Shown here: piece by piece, positions 16,913 to 25,051 of the stretch
How the letters are laid out: each line of letters opens with the position of its first letter
Position numbering within the stretch: position 1 is the first letter of the stretch
Translations under genes and position numbers: made by a program
The notes under the pieces: generated by a model
Seen by the model: the letters and a program-made list of their open reading frames with translations, nothing else
Database searches by the model: none
What the model was told of the DNA's origin: nothing
NCBI RefSeq assembly: GCF_004366635.1
Contig: NZ_SORN01000004.1
Span: 62,001 to 126,000, forward strand
Reading direction: 5' to 3'
Length of the DNA: 64,000 nt
Source: Roseinatronobacter bogoriensis DSM 18756
Lineage (GTDB): Bacteria; Pseudomonadota; Alphaproteobacteria; Rhodobacterales; Rhodobacteraceae

Positions 16913-19690
16913 ATGAGCCGCACAGTTACATTCACGCTCGACGGTCGCGAAGTCACTGCCGAGGCAGGGCAGACGATCTGGGAAATTGCCAATGGGCGCG
17001 GGCTGGTCATTCCGCATCTGTGCCACAAGCCTGCACCCGGATACCGCCCTGATGGCAACTGCCGTGCCTGCATGGTCGAGATTGAGGGCGAGCGTGTTCT
17101 GGCAGCAAGCTGCATTCGTGAGCCCGCTGAGGGAATGGTGGTCCATACCGACACGACCCGTGCGAAAACCGCCCGCAAGGCCGTGATCGAGTTGTTGCTG
17201 GCAGATCAGCCCGAGAAAGAGGTGGCCCATGACCGCGGCAGCCACTTGTGGGATATGGTAGAAGCAACTGGCGTCAGTGAAAGCCGCTACCCGACGCTGG
17301 AGGCAGAGCGCATTCCGCTGCTGGATGACAGCCATGTGGCCATGCGCGTCAATCTGGATGCTTGTATCCAATGCGGGCTTTGCGTGCGCGCCTGCCGTGA
17401 GGTGCAGGTCAATGATGTGATCGGCATGGCCGGGCGCGGGCATGATGCCTATCCGGTGTTCGATTTCGACGATCCGATGGGCGAGAGTTCCTGTGTCGCA
17501 TGTGGCGAATGCGTGCAGGCCTGCCCGACCGGCGCATTGATGCCCGCGACCATGCTGGACGATGCACAGACGGGCGACAGCACCAATTTCGACCGTGAGG
17601 TGAAATCCGTCTGCCCCTTCTGCGGGGTGGGCTGTCAGGTCAGCCTGAAAGTCAAGGATGACAAGGTTGTCTATGTCGAGGGGATCAACGGCCCCGCCAA
17701 TGAAGGACGCCTTTGCGTCAAGGGCCGCTTCGGGTTTGACTATATTCACCACCCCCACCGCCTGAGCGTGCCGCTGATCCGGCGTGAGGGCGCGCCAAAG
17801 GGCTTGAATGTGGACCCCGGCAATTGGCAAGAAGTATTCCGAGAGGTCACTTGGGATGAGGCACTAGACGCCGCTGCCAAGGGCCTTGGGGGGCTGCGCG
17901 ATACGCATGGCGGGTCCAGCGTGGCGGGCTTTGGCAGTGCCAAATGCACCAATGAAGAAGCCTATCTGTTCCAGCGCCTGATCCGGGAAGGTTTTGGCCA
18001 TAACAATGTCGATCACTGCACGCGGCTGTGTCATGCGTCATCCGTGGCTGCGCTGATGGAGAATGTCGGCTCTGGCGCTGTGACTGCGACGTTCAATGAA
18101 ATCGAGAATGCCGATGTGGCAATCGTGATCGGGGCCAACCCGATCGAGAACCACCCGGTTGCCGCGACTTATTTCAAGCAATTCACCAAGCGCGGCGGCA
18201 AGCTGATCGTGATGGACCCGCGCGGTCAGGCGCTGAAGCGCTTCGCCACCCATATGCTGCAATTCAAACCCGGTGCCGATGTCTCCATGCTCAATGCAAT
18301 CATGCATGTGATCGTGGAGGAGGGGCTGTTCGATACCCAATATATTCAGGCCATGACCGAGAATTGGGATGCGATGCGCAGCCATCTGGCTGATTTCACG
18401 CCCGAGAAAATGGCGCCGATCTGCGGCATAGACGCCGATGTGTTGCGCGCGGTCGCACGCGAATTCGCCGGGGCGAAGGCAGGCATGATCTTCTGGGGTA
18501 TGGGGGTCAGCCAGCATATTCATGGCACCGACAATTCCCGCTGTCTGATCTCGCTTGCGCTGATGTGCGGGCAGGTGGGACGACCGGGCGCGGGGCTGCA
18601 TCCGCTGCGGGGGCAAAACAACGTTCAGGGCGCATCCGACGCCGGGCTGATCCCGATGTTCCTGCCAGATTATCAGAGCGTTATGGATGACTCCCTGCAC
18701 GGCAAGTTCAGCGCCTTGTGGGATGGGGCCAAATTCTCGTCCGAAAAGGGGCTTACCGTCACCGAGATCCTGGATGCCGTGCATGATGGTCTTATCAAGG
18801 GCATGTATATTCTGGGCGAAAACCCGGCAATGTCCGACCCGGATGTGACCCATGCGCGCGAAGCTTTGGCGAAGCTCGATCATCTTGTAGTGCAGGATAT
18901 CTTCCTGACTGAGACCGCCAATTATGCAGATGTGATTTTGCCTGCGGCCGCTTTCTACGAGAAATCCGGCACCGTGACCAATACCAATCGGCAGGTTCAG
19001 ATGGGCCGCCCTGCCGTGCCGCCACCGGGACAGGCGCGCGAAGATTGGGCCATCACGGTGGAACTGGCGCGGCGCTTGGGGTTGGATTGGGGCTTCACGC
19101 ACCCATCGCAGGTCTTTGCCGAGATGAAGCAGGGTATGAAGAGCCTCGATAACATCAGCTGGACGCGGTTGGAGGCGGAAGGTGCGGTCACCTACCCCTC
19201 GCTTTCTCCAGAAGATCCCGGCCAGCCCATTGTCTTCGCCGATGCGTTCCCGCGCGCCGGTGGCCGAGCCAAATTCACACCCGCCAGTGTCATTGCGCCC
19301 GATGAACTGCCCGATGCCGAATATCCAATGGTGCTGACAACCGGGCGCCAGTTGGAGCATTGGCACACGGGCGCGATGACGCGGCGCTCGAAAGTGCTGG
19401 ATGCCGTGGAGCCAGAGGCGAATTGCTCGCTGCACCCCTCCACGTTGCGGCGTCTTGGCGTAGAGCCGGGGGGGCTGGTGCGCCTGTCAACACGGCGCGG
19501 GGCGGTCACGGTGATGGCGCGCGCAGATCGCGCGGTCAGCCCGGATATGGTTTTCCTGCCCTTTGCCTTTGTCGAGGCGGCGGCGAATATCCTGACCAAT
19601 CCTGCGCTCGACCCTTATGGCAAGATCCCGGAGTTCAAATTCGCAGCAGTGCGGGTCGATGCCGTCGATGAAACTGTGGCGGCAGAGTAA
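16913..19690 (+). CDS. fdhA: NAD-dependent formate dehydrogenase, alpha subunit
   Basis: This 925-residue molybdenum/tungsten bis-MGD enzyme oxidises formate to CO2. From the N-terminus it has a 2Fe-2S site (Cys37, 50, 53, 67), two ferredoxin-type 4Fe-4S sites (Cys151/154/157/161 and 194/197/200/204), the molybdopterin-domain 4Fe-4S (Cys234, 237, 241, 268) and the active-site pair Cys373-His374 in DHCTRLCHASS. The His/Cys cluster seen in NuoG and FdsA between the first two sites is not visible: residues 100-120 contain histidines but no cysteine. No fdhD-like chaperone gene or fdsD gene follows. Confidence 0.95.
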   Translation: MSRTVTFTLDGREVTAEAGQTIWEIANGRGLVIPHLCHKPAPGYRPDGNCRACMVEIEGERVLAASCIREPAEGMVVHTDTTRAKTARKAVIELLLADQPEKEVAHDRGSHLWDMVEATGVSESRYPTLEAERIPLLDDSHVAMRVNLDACIQCGLCVRACREVQVNDVIGMAGRGHDAYPVFDFDDPMGESSCVACGECVQACPTGALMPATMLDDAQTGDSTNFDREVKSVCPFCGVGCQVSLKVKDDKVVYVEGINGPANEGRLCVKGRFGFDYIHHPHRLSVPLIRREGAPKGLNVDPGNWQEVFREVTWDEALDAAAKGLGGLRDTHGGSSVAGFGSAKCTNEEAYLFQRLIREGFGHNNVDHCTRLCHASSVAALMENVGSGAVTATFNEIENADVAIVIGANPIENHPVAATYFKQFTKRGGKLIVMDPRGQALKRFATHMLQFKPGADVSMLNAIMHVIVEEGLFDTQYIQAMTENWDAMRSHLADFTPEKMAPICGIDADVLRAVAREFAGAKAGMIFWGMGVSQHIHGTDNSRCLISLALMCGQVGRPGAGLHPLRGQNNVQGASDAGLIPMFLPDYQSVMDDSLHGKFSALWDGAKFSSEKGLTVTEILDAVHDGLIKGMYILGENPAMSDPDVTHAREALAKLDHLVVQDIFLTETANYADVILPAAAFYEKSGTVTNTNRQVQMGRPAVPPPGQAREDWAITVELARRLGLDWGFTHPSQVFAEMKQGMKSLDNISWTRLEAEGAVTYPSLSPEDPGQPIVFADAFPRAGGRAKFTPASVIAPDELPDAEYPMVLTTGRQLEHWHTGAMTRRSKVLDAVEPEANCSLHPSTLRRLGVEPGGLVRLSTRRGAVTVMARADRAVSPDMVFLPFAFVEAAANILTNPALDPYGKIPEFKFAAVRVDAVDETVAAE

Positions 19691-19700
19691 CCCCAACCTG

Positions 19701-19760
19701 CATTTTCTTGCCATAAATACTCTGGGGAGTCGCGGCTTGCCGCGACGGGGCGAAGCCCCA
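19701..19760 (-). repeat. Dispersed two-hairpin repeat, copy C (inverted)
   Basis: Read on the minus strand it has stem GGGGC/GCCCC, then stem GTCGCGGC/GCCGCGAC, then a tail CCCCAGAGTATTTATGGCAAG and AAAATG. The tail matches copies A and B almost base for base. In this orientation it lies downstream of the rhlE stop and its terminator. Confidence 0.75.
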
Positions 19761-19775
19761 GACCACAGAAACCAT

Positions 19776-19805
19776 AAAGAAAAAGGGGCGCAGTGATGCG
19801 CCCCT
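19776..19805 (-). terminator. Intrinsic terminator of rhlE
   Basis: On the minus strand a 9-bp stem AGGGGCGCA/TGCGCCCCT with a TCAC loop is followed by TTTTTCTTT. It starts 7 bases beyond the helicase stop codon. Confidence 0.85.
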
Positions 19806-19811
19806 GTCTGG

Positions 19812-21116
19812 TTATGCTGACCGACGCTGGCCGTCGCGGCCACCGGACTTGGCTGGCCCTTGCCGCTTGCCAAAGCTTTTCTGCCGCGGCTTGCGGGCGT
19901 GCCCGTCGCTGTCACCATGACGGGCCGGACGTTGGCCGCCGCCATTGCGCTTGCGCGCGGCTGTGCGGGCCGGGCCTGCAAGCTCGTCTGACCAAGGCGC
20001 GCCGCCTGCAACGGCCAGTGTGATTTTCATCAGCCGCTCAATCGCGCGCAGATCGCCCATTTCCGCAGGTGCACAAAATGCAAGCGCGCGACCGGATGCC
20101 CCGGCCCGCGCCGTGCGGCCGATGCGGTGCACGTAGTTTTCGGGCACTTCGGGCAGATCGAAGTTATAGACATGGCGCATGTCTGGAATATCGATCCCGC
20201 GTGCGGCCACATCGGTTGCAACCAGCACCTTGATCTTGCCTTCACGGAAGCCCTGCAAGGTCCGCTCGCGCTGGCCCTGTGACTTGTTGCCGTGGATAGA
20301 GCCTGCGGGAATGCCCCAGCCATTGAGCAGTTTCATAAGCTTCTCGGCCCCGTGTTTGGTGCGCGAAAAGACCAGCGCCAGATCATCTGGGTGCTGTTTG
20401 AGATAGCCTTCAAGAACGCGGGCCTTGTCGCCTTGCGGCACGAAATGCACCGACTGGTCGATCTTGTCTGCCGGTTTTCCGGGTGCTGCGACCTGAATGC
20501 GTTCGGGCCGGTCCAGATAAGCATCAGCAATCTCGTTCATCTGCTTGTTCATCGTTGCCGAGAACATCAGTGTCTGGCGTTCTTTCGGCAGCAAGGCTGC
20601 AATCTTGCGCAGCGCATGGATAAAGCCAAGATCCAGCATCTGGTCGGCTTCGTCCAGAACCAGCATCTGTGTGGCATTCAGCGACAAGGCGCGCCGGTCC
20701 AGCAGGTCCAGCAAGCGGCCCGGTGTGGCAACCAGAATATCACAGCCCTTGGCCAGTTTCTGGATTTGGGGGCCAATGCCCGCGCCACCGACAACGCGCT
20801 GCACTTTCAGCGGTGTTTTCTGGGCAAAACTGTTCAGTGTTTCGGCGATCTGGTTCACCAGTTCGCGCGTTGGCGCAAGGATCAGCGCCTGTGTGGTTTT
20901 GGGTTCAGGGCGGCCAGCGCCAAGCAGGGCATGCATGACAGGCAGGCCAAAAGCCAGCGTCTTGCCCGTGCCGGTCTGCGCAAGCCCTAGCAGGTCACGG
21001 CCCTGCATGATCACCGGGATCGCGCGGGCCTGAATCGGGGTGGGGGTGCCAAAACCTTGGGCTTCAAGGCCCGTCATCAGCACCGGGCGCAGCCCGAACA
21101 TGGTAAAATCAGTCAA
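19812..21116 (-). CDS. rhlE: DEAD-box RNA helicase, RhlE type
   Basis: The protein is 434 residues from a TTG start at 21116, preceded by AGAGGA, which gives the usual family N-terminus MTDFTMFGL. The Q motif (TPTPIQARAIP), Walker A (AQTGTGKT), PTRELVNQI, DEAD (VLDEADQM), SAT and the C-terminal ATDVAARGIDIP and HRIGRTARAG are all present. The last 55 residues are a basic Arg/Lys/Gly/Gln-rich tail, typical of RhlE proteins that act on ribosome assembly or RNA decay. An upstream ATG 36 bases earlier is less likely. A strong terminator follows. Confidence 0.92.
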   Translation of the reverse strand: MTDFTMFGLRPVLMTGLEAQGFGTPTPIQARAIPVIMQGRDLLGLAQTGTGKTLAFGLPVMHALLGAGRPEPKTTQALILAPTRELVNQIAETLNSFAQKTPLKVQRVVGGAGIGPQIQKLAKGCDILVATPGRLLDLLDRRALSLNATQMLVLDEADQMLDLGFIHALRKIAALLPKERQTLMFSATMNKQMNEIADAYLDRPERIQVAAPGKPADKIDQSVHFVPQGDKARVLEGYLKQHPDDLALVFSRTKHGAEKLMKLLNGWGIPAGSIHGNKSQGQRERTLQGFREGKIKVLVATDVAARGIDIPDMRHVYNFDLPEVPENYVHRIGRTARAGASGRALAFCAPAEMGDLRAIERLMKITLAVAGGAPWSDELAGPARTAARKRNGGGQRPARHGDSDGHARKPRQKSFGKRQGPAKSGGRDGQRRSA

Positions 21117-21328
21117 AATCTGTCCTCTCACGGCCCGTTCACACAGGCGCAATGCCCCTGATTGCTCAGGGGCGGGTTTGGGGGCGCATGATCTATGCGC
21201 CGCCCCCCACGCGTGATGTCGGGAAGCTGTGGTCGGGCCTCATGCCCTGGCTGCAACACGAATTCAAGCTCACGCGGCAAGTTGCAGATGTCGTGCAGAT
21301 GGGGGGGATTTGCCCGAAAGTCAAGATT

Positions 21329-21709
21329 TTAATGCGGATCGGGCTGGCGTGCGGCAAGGGCCAATGCGCCAGCAACTGCGCACATTGCGATCGGGAACAT
21401 GGTGAAAACACCAAAGCCGAAGGTGAAATACATCCCCGCGGATGAGATCAGCAACAACACCCCCGCCGCCAGATTGGCTGAGCGCGCCATTGCAGCCCCG
21501 GCAATCGCAAGGATCGGGGCAAGCAGGCTCATGGTGCGGATCAAGCCCATATTCGCCACGCCCCCGGTGAAATCCTCTAGTTCTGGGTATCGAATCAGCA
21601 AGTCTGTATAGCCGAAGCTGAAAAACCCCACCAGCATTCCCCATAGCCCGCCAATTAGTCCCAATGTCAGGGCTGCGTTGCGCATCTTCTCGGCATCCTT
21701 CCTGCTCAT
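21329..21709 (-). CDS. Small four-helix membrane protein, unknown function
   Basis: The protein is 126 residues from ATG 21709; a TTG twelve codons upstream is possible. It begins with a charged segment MSRKDAEKMRN, followed by about four hydrophobic helices with small-residue motifs such as LGLIGGLWGMLVGFFSFGY and MYFTFGFGVFTMFP. The pattern loosely resembles DUF4064 proteins, but I cannot name a function. It is transcribed divergently from the cold-shock gene and sits upstream of rhlE on the same strand with a spacer of about 210 bases. Confidence 0.7.
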   Translation of the reverse strand: MSRKDAEKMRNAALTLGLIGGLWGMLVGFFSFGYTDLLIRYPELEDFTGGVANMGLIRTMSLLAPILAIAGAAMARSANLAAGVLLLISSAGMYFTFGFGVFTMFPIAMCAVAGALALAARQPDPH

Positions 21710-21896
21710 GCGCAAATCTGCGCCATGACCCGTAGTTATATCCAAAACTCTTGCGTTTTAACCCGTCTATGGCAAAATTCGGCGTGGGATGACAGACTTT
21801 CCAAGACGCCTCTGTTTTCGCAGCCGGCCAAGGAAGAGCTGGCTGAACGATCTCGGGGCAATTTCGCCTCGGGAAGCGACAACGAGGAGACGACCC

Positions 21897-22103
21897 ATGC
21901 CGACAGGCACAGTGAAATGGTTCAATACATCCAAAGGCTACGGATTCATCGCGCCCGATGATGGAGGGAAGGATGTCTTTGTCCATATTTCCGCAGTCGA
22001 ACGCGCGGGCCTGACAGGATTGGCAGACGATCAGAAGATTGCATATGAATTGCGGGCAGGCCGCGATGGTCGGGAATCTGCCAGCGATTTGCAATTGCTC
22101 TAG
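21897..22103 (+). CDS. CspA-family cold-shock protein
   Basis: This 68-residue single cold-shock domain binds single-stranded RNA/DNA. It opens MPTGTVKWFNTSKGYGFI, has RNP1 as KGYGFI and RNP2 as VFVHI, and ends in a shortened C-terminal strand. GAGGAG lies about seven bases before the ATG. The roughly 150-base stretch upstream, shared with the divergent membrane-protein gene, could act as a structured 5' leader, as is common for csp genes, though I cannot show a thermoswitch by eye. Confidence 0.93.
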   Translation: MPTGTVKWFNTSKGYGFIAPDDGGKDVFVHISAVERAGLTGLADDQKIAYELRAGRDGRESASDLQLL

Positions 22104-22130
22104 GGGGCGGTTGCGTCGAAGACGACGTGG

Positions 22131-22454
22131 TCAGCCAAGCCCCAGTGCGGTTTGCACATCAGCTTTCCAGCCCAGATAAAGTTTGTCATCGGCGCGAATG
22201 ACAGGACGCTTCATCAAAGCCGGGTGTTGCGCAATCAAGCTGTCCGGTGTTTGTGTTCTGGCCGCTTCATCCAGCCCGCGCCAGGTGGTCGAGGCGCGAT
22301 TGACCAGCGCATCCCCGAACGCGGCCAGAAATTCCGCGCGTTCGCTTGCGTCAAGCGGTTCTGCACGGATGTCGCGGAATTCTGCGTCTGATAGGGCTTT
22401 CATCGCCTTTCGGCAGGTGTCGCAAGTTTTGATGCCATAAATGGTGATGGTCAT
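22131..22454 (-). CDS. ArsC/Spx-family protein (YffB-like)
   Basis: This 107-residue thioredoxin-fold protein has CDTC in TIYGIKTCDTCRKAMK near the N-terminus and KRPVIRADDKLYLGW near the C-terminus. The CxxC and the RPVI motif place it in the ArsC/Spx/YffB group. The absence of an arsenic locus makes a reductase or glutathione-linked role more likely than arsenate detoxification. The ATG at 22454 has CAGGAG eight bases upstream. It converges on the cold-shock gene. Confidence 0.88.
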   Translation of the reverse strand: MTITIYGIKTCDTCRKAMKALSDAEFRDIRAEPLDASERAEFLAAFGDALVNRASTTWRGLDEAARTQTPDSLIAQHPALMKRPVIRADDKLYLGWKADVQTALGLG

Positions 22455-22573
22455 GGTCAGCACTCCTGAATTTGGGGCAAGACTATCGCAGCCTGTGAGG
22501 CGATGCCACCAGCAAACCGGATGTTGTCCATCAGCACTTCCGGCCCCCGCAAAAAGCCGCTAAGGCGCGACGC

Positions 22574-23167
22574 ATGGCCAAATTGTATTTCCATTATTCG
22601 ACCATGAATGCGGGCAAATCGACCGTGCTGTTGCAGGCGGCCCATAATTACCGCGAACGCGGCATGCAGCCAATATTGTTGACGGCAGCGCTTGATGATC
22701 GTGCAGGGCCATCTCGAATAGCCTCGCGTATCGGGATCTGCGCGCCCGCGCAGACATTCACACCGCAAACCGACATGTTCGCCTGCCTCGAGGGCGCGCG
22801 GCAGCAAGGGCCTGTGCATTGCGTATTCATTGATGAGGCGCAGTTTCTGACCGAAGCGCAGGTCTGGCAACTCGCGCGTGCCGTGGATGATCTGCACCTG
22901 CCGGTCATGTGCTATGGTCTGCGCGTCGATTTTCGTGGCCAGCTTTTCCCCGGATCGGCTGTGTTGCTGGCATTGGCGGATGAGATGCGCGAAGTGCGCA
23001 CCATCTGCCATTGCGGCAAAAAGGCCACGATGGTTGTCCGCATGGGGCCGGATGGCGTGGCGCTGCAAGAAGGCGCACAGGTGCAGATCGGGGGGAATGA
23101 GACTTATGTTTCACTCTGTCGGCGGCATTGGCGCGCGGCCATGGAGCGCCAGCCAGATCAGGACTGA
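22574..23167 (+). CDS. tdk: Thymidine kinase
   Basis: This 197-residue type II thymidine kinase of the nucleotide-salvage pathway phosphorylates thymidine with ATP. Seen are the P-loop STMNAGKST (Lys15), the Walker B region VFIDEAQFL with catalytic Glu, the LPVMCYGLRVDFRG segment, and the zinc-binding cysteines in CHCGKKA and CRRHW near the C-terminus. Many alphaproteobacteria lack this gene. The last 10 bases overlap the end of the convergent hydrolase gene. Confidence 0.95.
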   Translation: MAKLYFHYSTMNAGKSTVLLQAAHNYRERGMQPILLTAALDDRAGPSRIASRIGICAPAQTFTPQTDMFACLEGARQQGPVHCVFIDEAQFLTEAQVWQLARAVDDLHLPVMCYGLRVDFRGQLFPGSAVLLALADEMREVRTICHCGKKATMVVRMGPDGVALQEGAQVQIGGNETYVSLCRRHWRAAMERQPDQD

Positions 23168-24096
23168 CTGGCGTCAAAGAGGCGGATCGTTTCATGAAGG
23201 AACGCGTTTCGGATTTCGGGCCGTTCCATCAGCAATTCATGCAGGGCACCGTCATAGATGTCCAGCCGCCCATCAGGCCATTGTGCCATGCGTGCCTCTA
23301 TCGCCTGTGCTGAGACAAGCATTTCACGCGTCCCAAGCCCACAAAACGCCGGAAGATCGGGCGATGGGGTGTTATCGAGAGCGGCCAGTTCTGAAAGGGC
23401 GGCCGCCAACCAGCGCAGGCTGGGCGCGCCAAGGCGCAGGTCAGGCTGCAATGCGACCTGTGTCTGTATCCAGCCGTATGTTTCAGCGTCGCCGGTCAGT
23501 TCATTATTGTCAAACGGGTTTTCCCAAAGGCGGAATTCAATTCCAGCCCCCGGAATTTCGCGCAGGTCCAGACGTGTCAGCCGCAAGGCAGAACGAAGCG
23601 CATTGATCGCGCGTGTTGTTGTGCCGTTCAGCGGCAAGCCCCACATGGGCGCACTGAAACTGACAGCCCGCGCGGGAAAGCCATTGATCAGCGCGCGCAG
23701 GGCAATACAACCGCCCATCGAATGCGCCAGTACGAAGCGCGGCGCGCTTGGCGCGTGGTTGTCCAATATGGCCTGAAAGGCCGCAACATCTTGCTGATAT
23801 AGCGAAAAATCTGCCACATCACCCAGCAGGGGCGTTGCTTGCAAGCGGTCTGAAAGGCCCTGACCACGCCAGTCTATCGCGGCCGCGCCATAACCTGCCT
23901 TGGCCAGATCCGCGACAACGCGCCCGTATTTTTCGATAACTTCCGTGCGGCCGGGGAAAATGGCGACTATGCCCTTTGGCCCTGTTGGCCAAAGGGCAAG
24001 ACGCAAGCGCGTGCCGTCCTGTGCCTTTTGCCAGATCACCCGCTCTGGGGGCGGTGCATCTGCGATTTCGGCAAAGAAGGGCGCGGGATCGTGCAT
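23158..24096 (-). CDS. Alpha/beta hydrolase, lysophospholipase (PldB-like)
   Basis: This 312-residue cytosolic serine hydrolase has the nucleophile elbow AHSMGG (Ser126), the oxyanion-strand region IFPGRTE, and AIDWRGQGLSDR, the hallmark of monoglyceride lipase/lysophospholipase proteins. The acid and His lie in the C-terminal third (YDGALHELLMERPEIR carries the His). The ATG overlaps the SCP2 stop (TGATG), so the pair is translationally coupled. A lipid substrate is likely given the SCP2 partner, but is inference. Confidence 0.88.
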   Translation of the reverse strand: MHDPAPFFAEIADAPPPERVIWQKAQDGTRLRLALWPTGPKGIVAIFPGRTEVIEKYGRVVADLAKAGYGAAAIDWRGQGLSDRLQATPLLGDVADFSLYQQDVAAFQAILDNHAPSAPRFVLAHSMGGCIALRALINGFPARAVSFSAPMWGLPLNGTTTRAINALRSALRLTRLDLREIPGAGIEFRLWENPFDNNELTGDAETYGWIQTQVALQPDLRLGAPSLRWLAAALSELAALDNTPSPDLPAFCGLGTREMLVSAQAIEARMAQWPDGRLDIYDGALHELLMERPEIRNAFLHETIRLFDASQS

Positions 24097-24383
24097 CAAC
24101 TCAGTGCTGCGCCCAGCTTCATGGCCATTCCCATGTCGCCCTCGACCTTTAGCTTGCCGGACATGAAGGCCATTGTCGGGTTCACATCGCCCTCGATGAT
24201 GCCCTGAAATGTTTCGGCACTTGCGATCATTGTCACATCTGCCGCGTCATCGCCTGCGCGCACGCCAGAGTCGTCCACCATGATGGTGCCTTCGCCCTCA
24301 ATCTCGAATTTTGCGGTTCCGTCAAACCCGTCTGACAGGCGTTTGCTTAGCGCGGTGATGGCGTGGGTGATGATGTCGCTCAT
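24096..24383 (-). CDS. SCP2 sterol-binding-domain protein
   Basis: This is a 95-residue single SCP2 domain: GTAKFEIEGEGTIMVDDSG, DVTMIASAETFQGIIEGDVNP, and the signature AFMSGKLKVEGDMGMAMKL. These small cytosolic proteins have a hydrophobic tunnel for lipids or acyl-CoAs. It is first in a two-gene unit with the lysophospholipase-like hydrolase, which suggests a shared lipid substrate. It diverges from the TPR gene at 24448. Confidence 0.92.
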   Translation of the reverse strand: MSDIITHAITALSKRLSDGFDGTAKFEIEGEGTIMVDDSGVRAGDDAADVTMIASAETFQGIIEGDVNPTMAFMSGKLKVEGDMGMAMKLGAALS

Positions 24384-24447
24384 GGTCTGCTCCGTTTTGT
24401 GATGACACGCTTCTGGATTCGCGCATGAAATACGCTACACTTGAGTT

Positions 24448-25017
24448 ATGACCATGCGCATCGCCTTTCTCAATCCTGTCGTTGCGGCATTTGCCGGGTT
24501 TTTGATGCTTGCGCCCGCACAGGCCAGCGACCTGCACCTCTCGGATGAAGAGGCCAGCCTGCTGGAGCAACTGCGCGATCCGCAACAAGAAGCCTGGCAG
24601 CGTATTGAACGGCAATTGACCCGTCATTGGTCACGCTCGGGGTCTGCCAGCGCGGATTTACTCTTGCAGCGCGGGCGTGACGCAATGCGGCGCGGCAATA
24701 GTTCTGTCGCGATTGAACATTTCTCAGCCTTGATAGACCACGCGCCCGACTTTGCAGAAGGGTATCATGCCCGTGCAACCGCGTGGTTCATGGATGGAAA
24801 GCTTGGGCGCGCGCTGTCTGATCTGCAAGAAGCGCTAGTCCGAAACCCGAATCATTTCAGTGCGTTGACGGGGCTTGGGCGGATTTTCGAGGATTTGTCC
24901 GACTTTGACCGCGCGCGCAAAGCCTATCTTGCAGCCGAAGCTATACACCCGCATCGCAATGACGTAAAAGCCGCCCTAGAACGGCTGGAGCAGCGTTTGG
25001 GTGGCGTCACACTCTAA
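24448..25017 (+). CDS. Exported TPR-repeat protein
   Basis: This 189-residue protein has a signal peptide (MTMRIAFLNPVVAAFAGF onward, cleavage near AQAS). At least two to three tetratricopeptide repeats at about residues 70-175 follow, for example AIEHFSALIDHAPDFAEGYH and ALVRNPNHFSALTGLGRIFE. It is probably a periplasmic protein-interaction scaffold. No partner is evident. It is divergent from the SCP2/hydrolase unit and is followed after 34 bases by the SUV3-like helicase. Confidence 0.85.
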   Translation: MTMRIAFLNPVVAAFAGFLMLAPAQASDLHLSDEEASLLEQLRDPQQEAWQRIERQLTRHWSRSGSASADLLLQRGRDAMRRGNSSVAIEHFSALIDHAPDFAEGYHARATAWFMDGKLGRALSDLQEALVRNPNHFSALTGLGRIFEDLSDFDRARKAYLAAEAIHPHRNDVKAALERLEQRLGGVTL

Positions 25018-25051
25018 GTGCGCCGGGTGTAAGTTTTAGGGGGTAGGGCAG

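Noticed and set aside
18038..19435. Open frame of about 465 codons opposite fdhA
   Set aside because: It is antisense to a fully motif-supported formate dehydrogenase and has no recognisable domain or ribosome-binding site.
21152..21445. Small plus-strand frame between rhlE and the membrane-protein gene
   Set aside because: It runs into the antisense of the membrane-protein gene, has no good ribosome-binding site, and the peptide has no recognisable pattern. The non-coding remainder is about 190 bases with no structure I can name.
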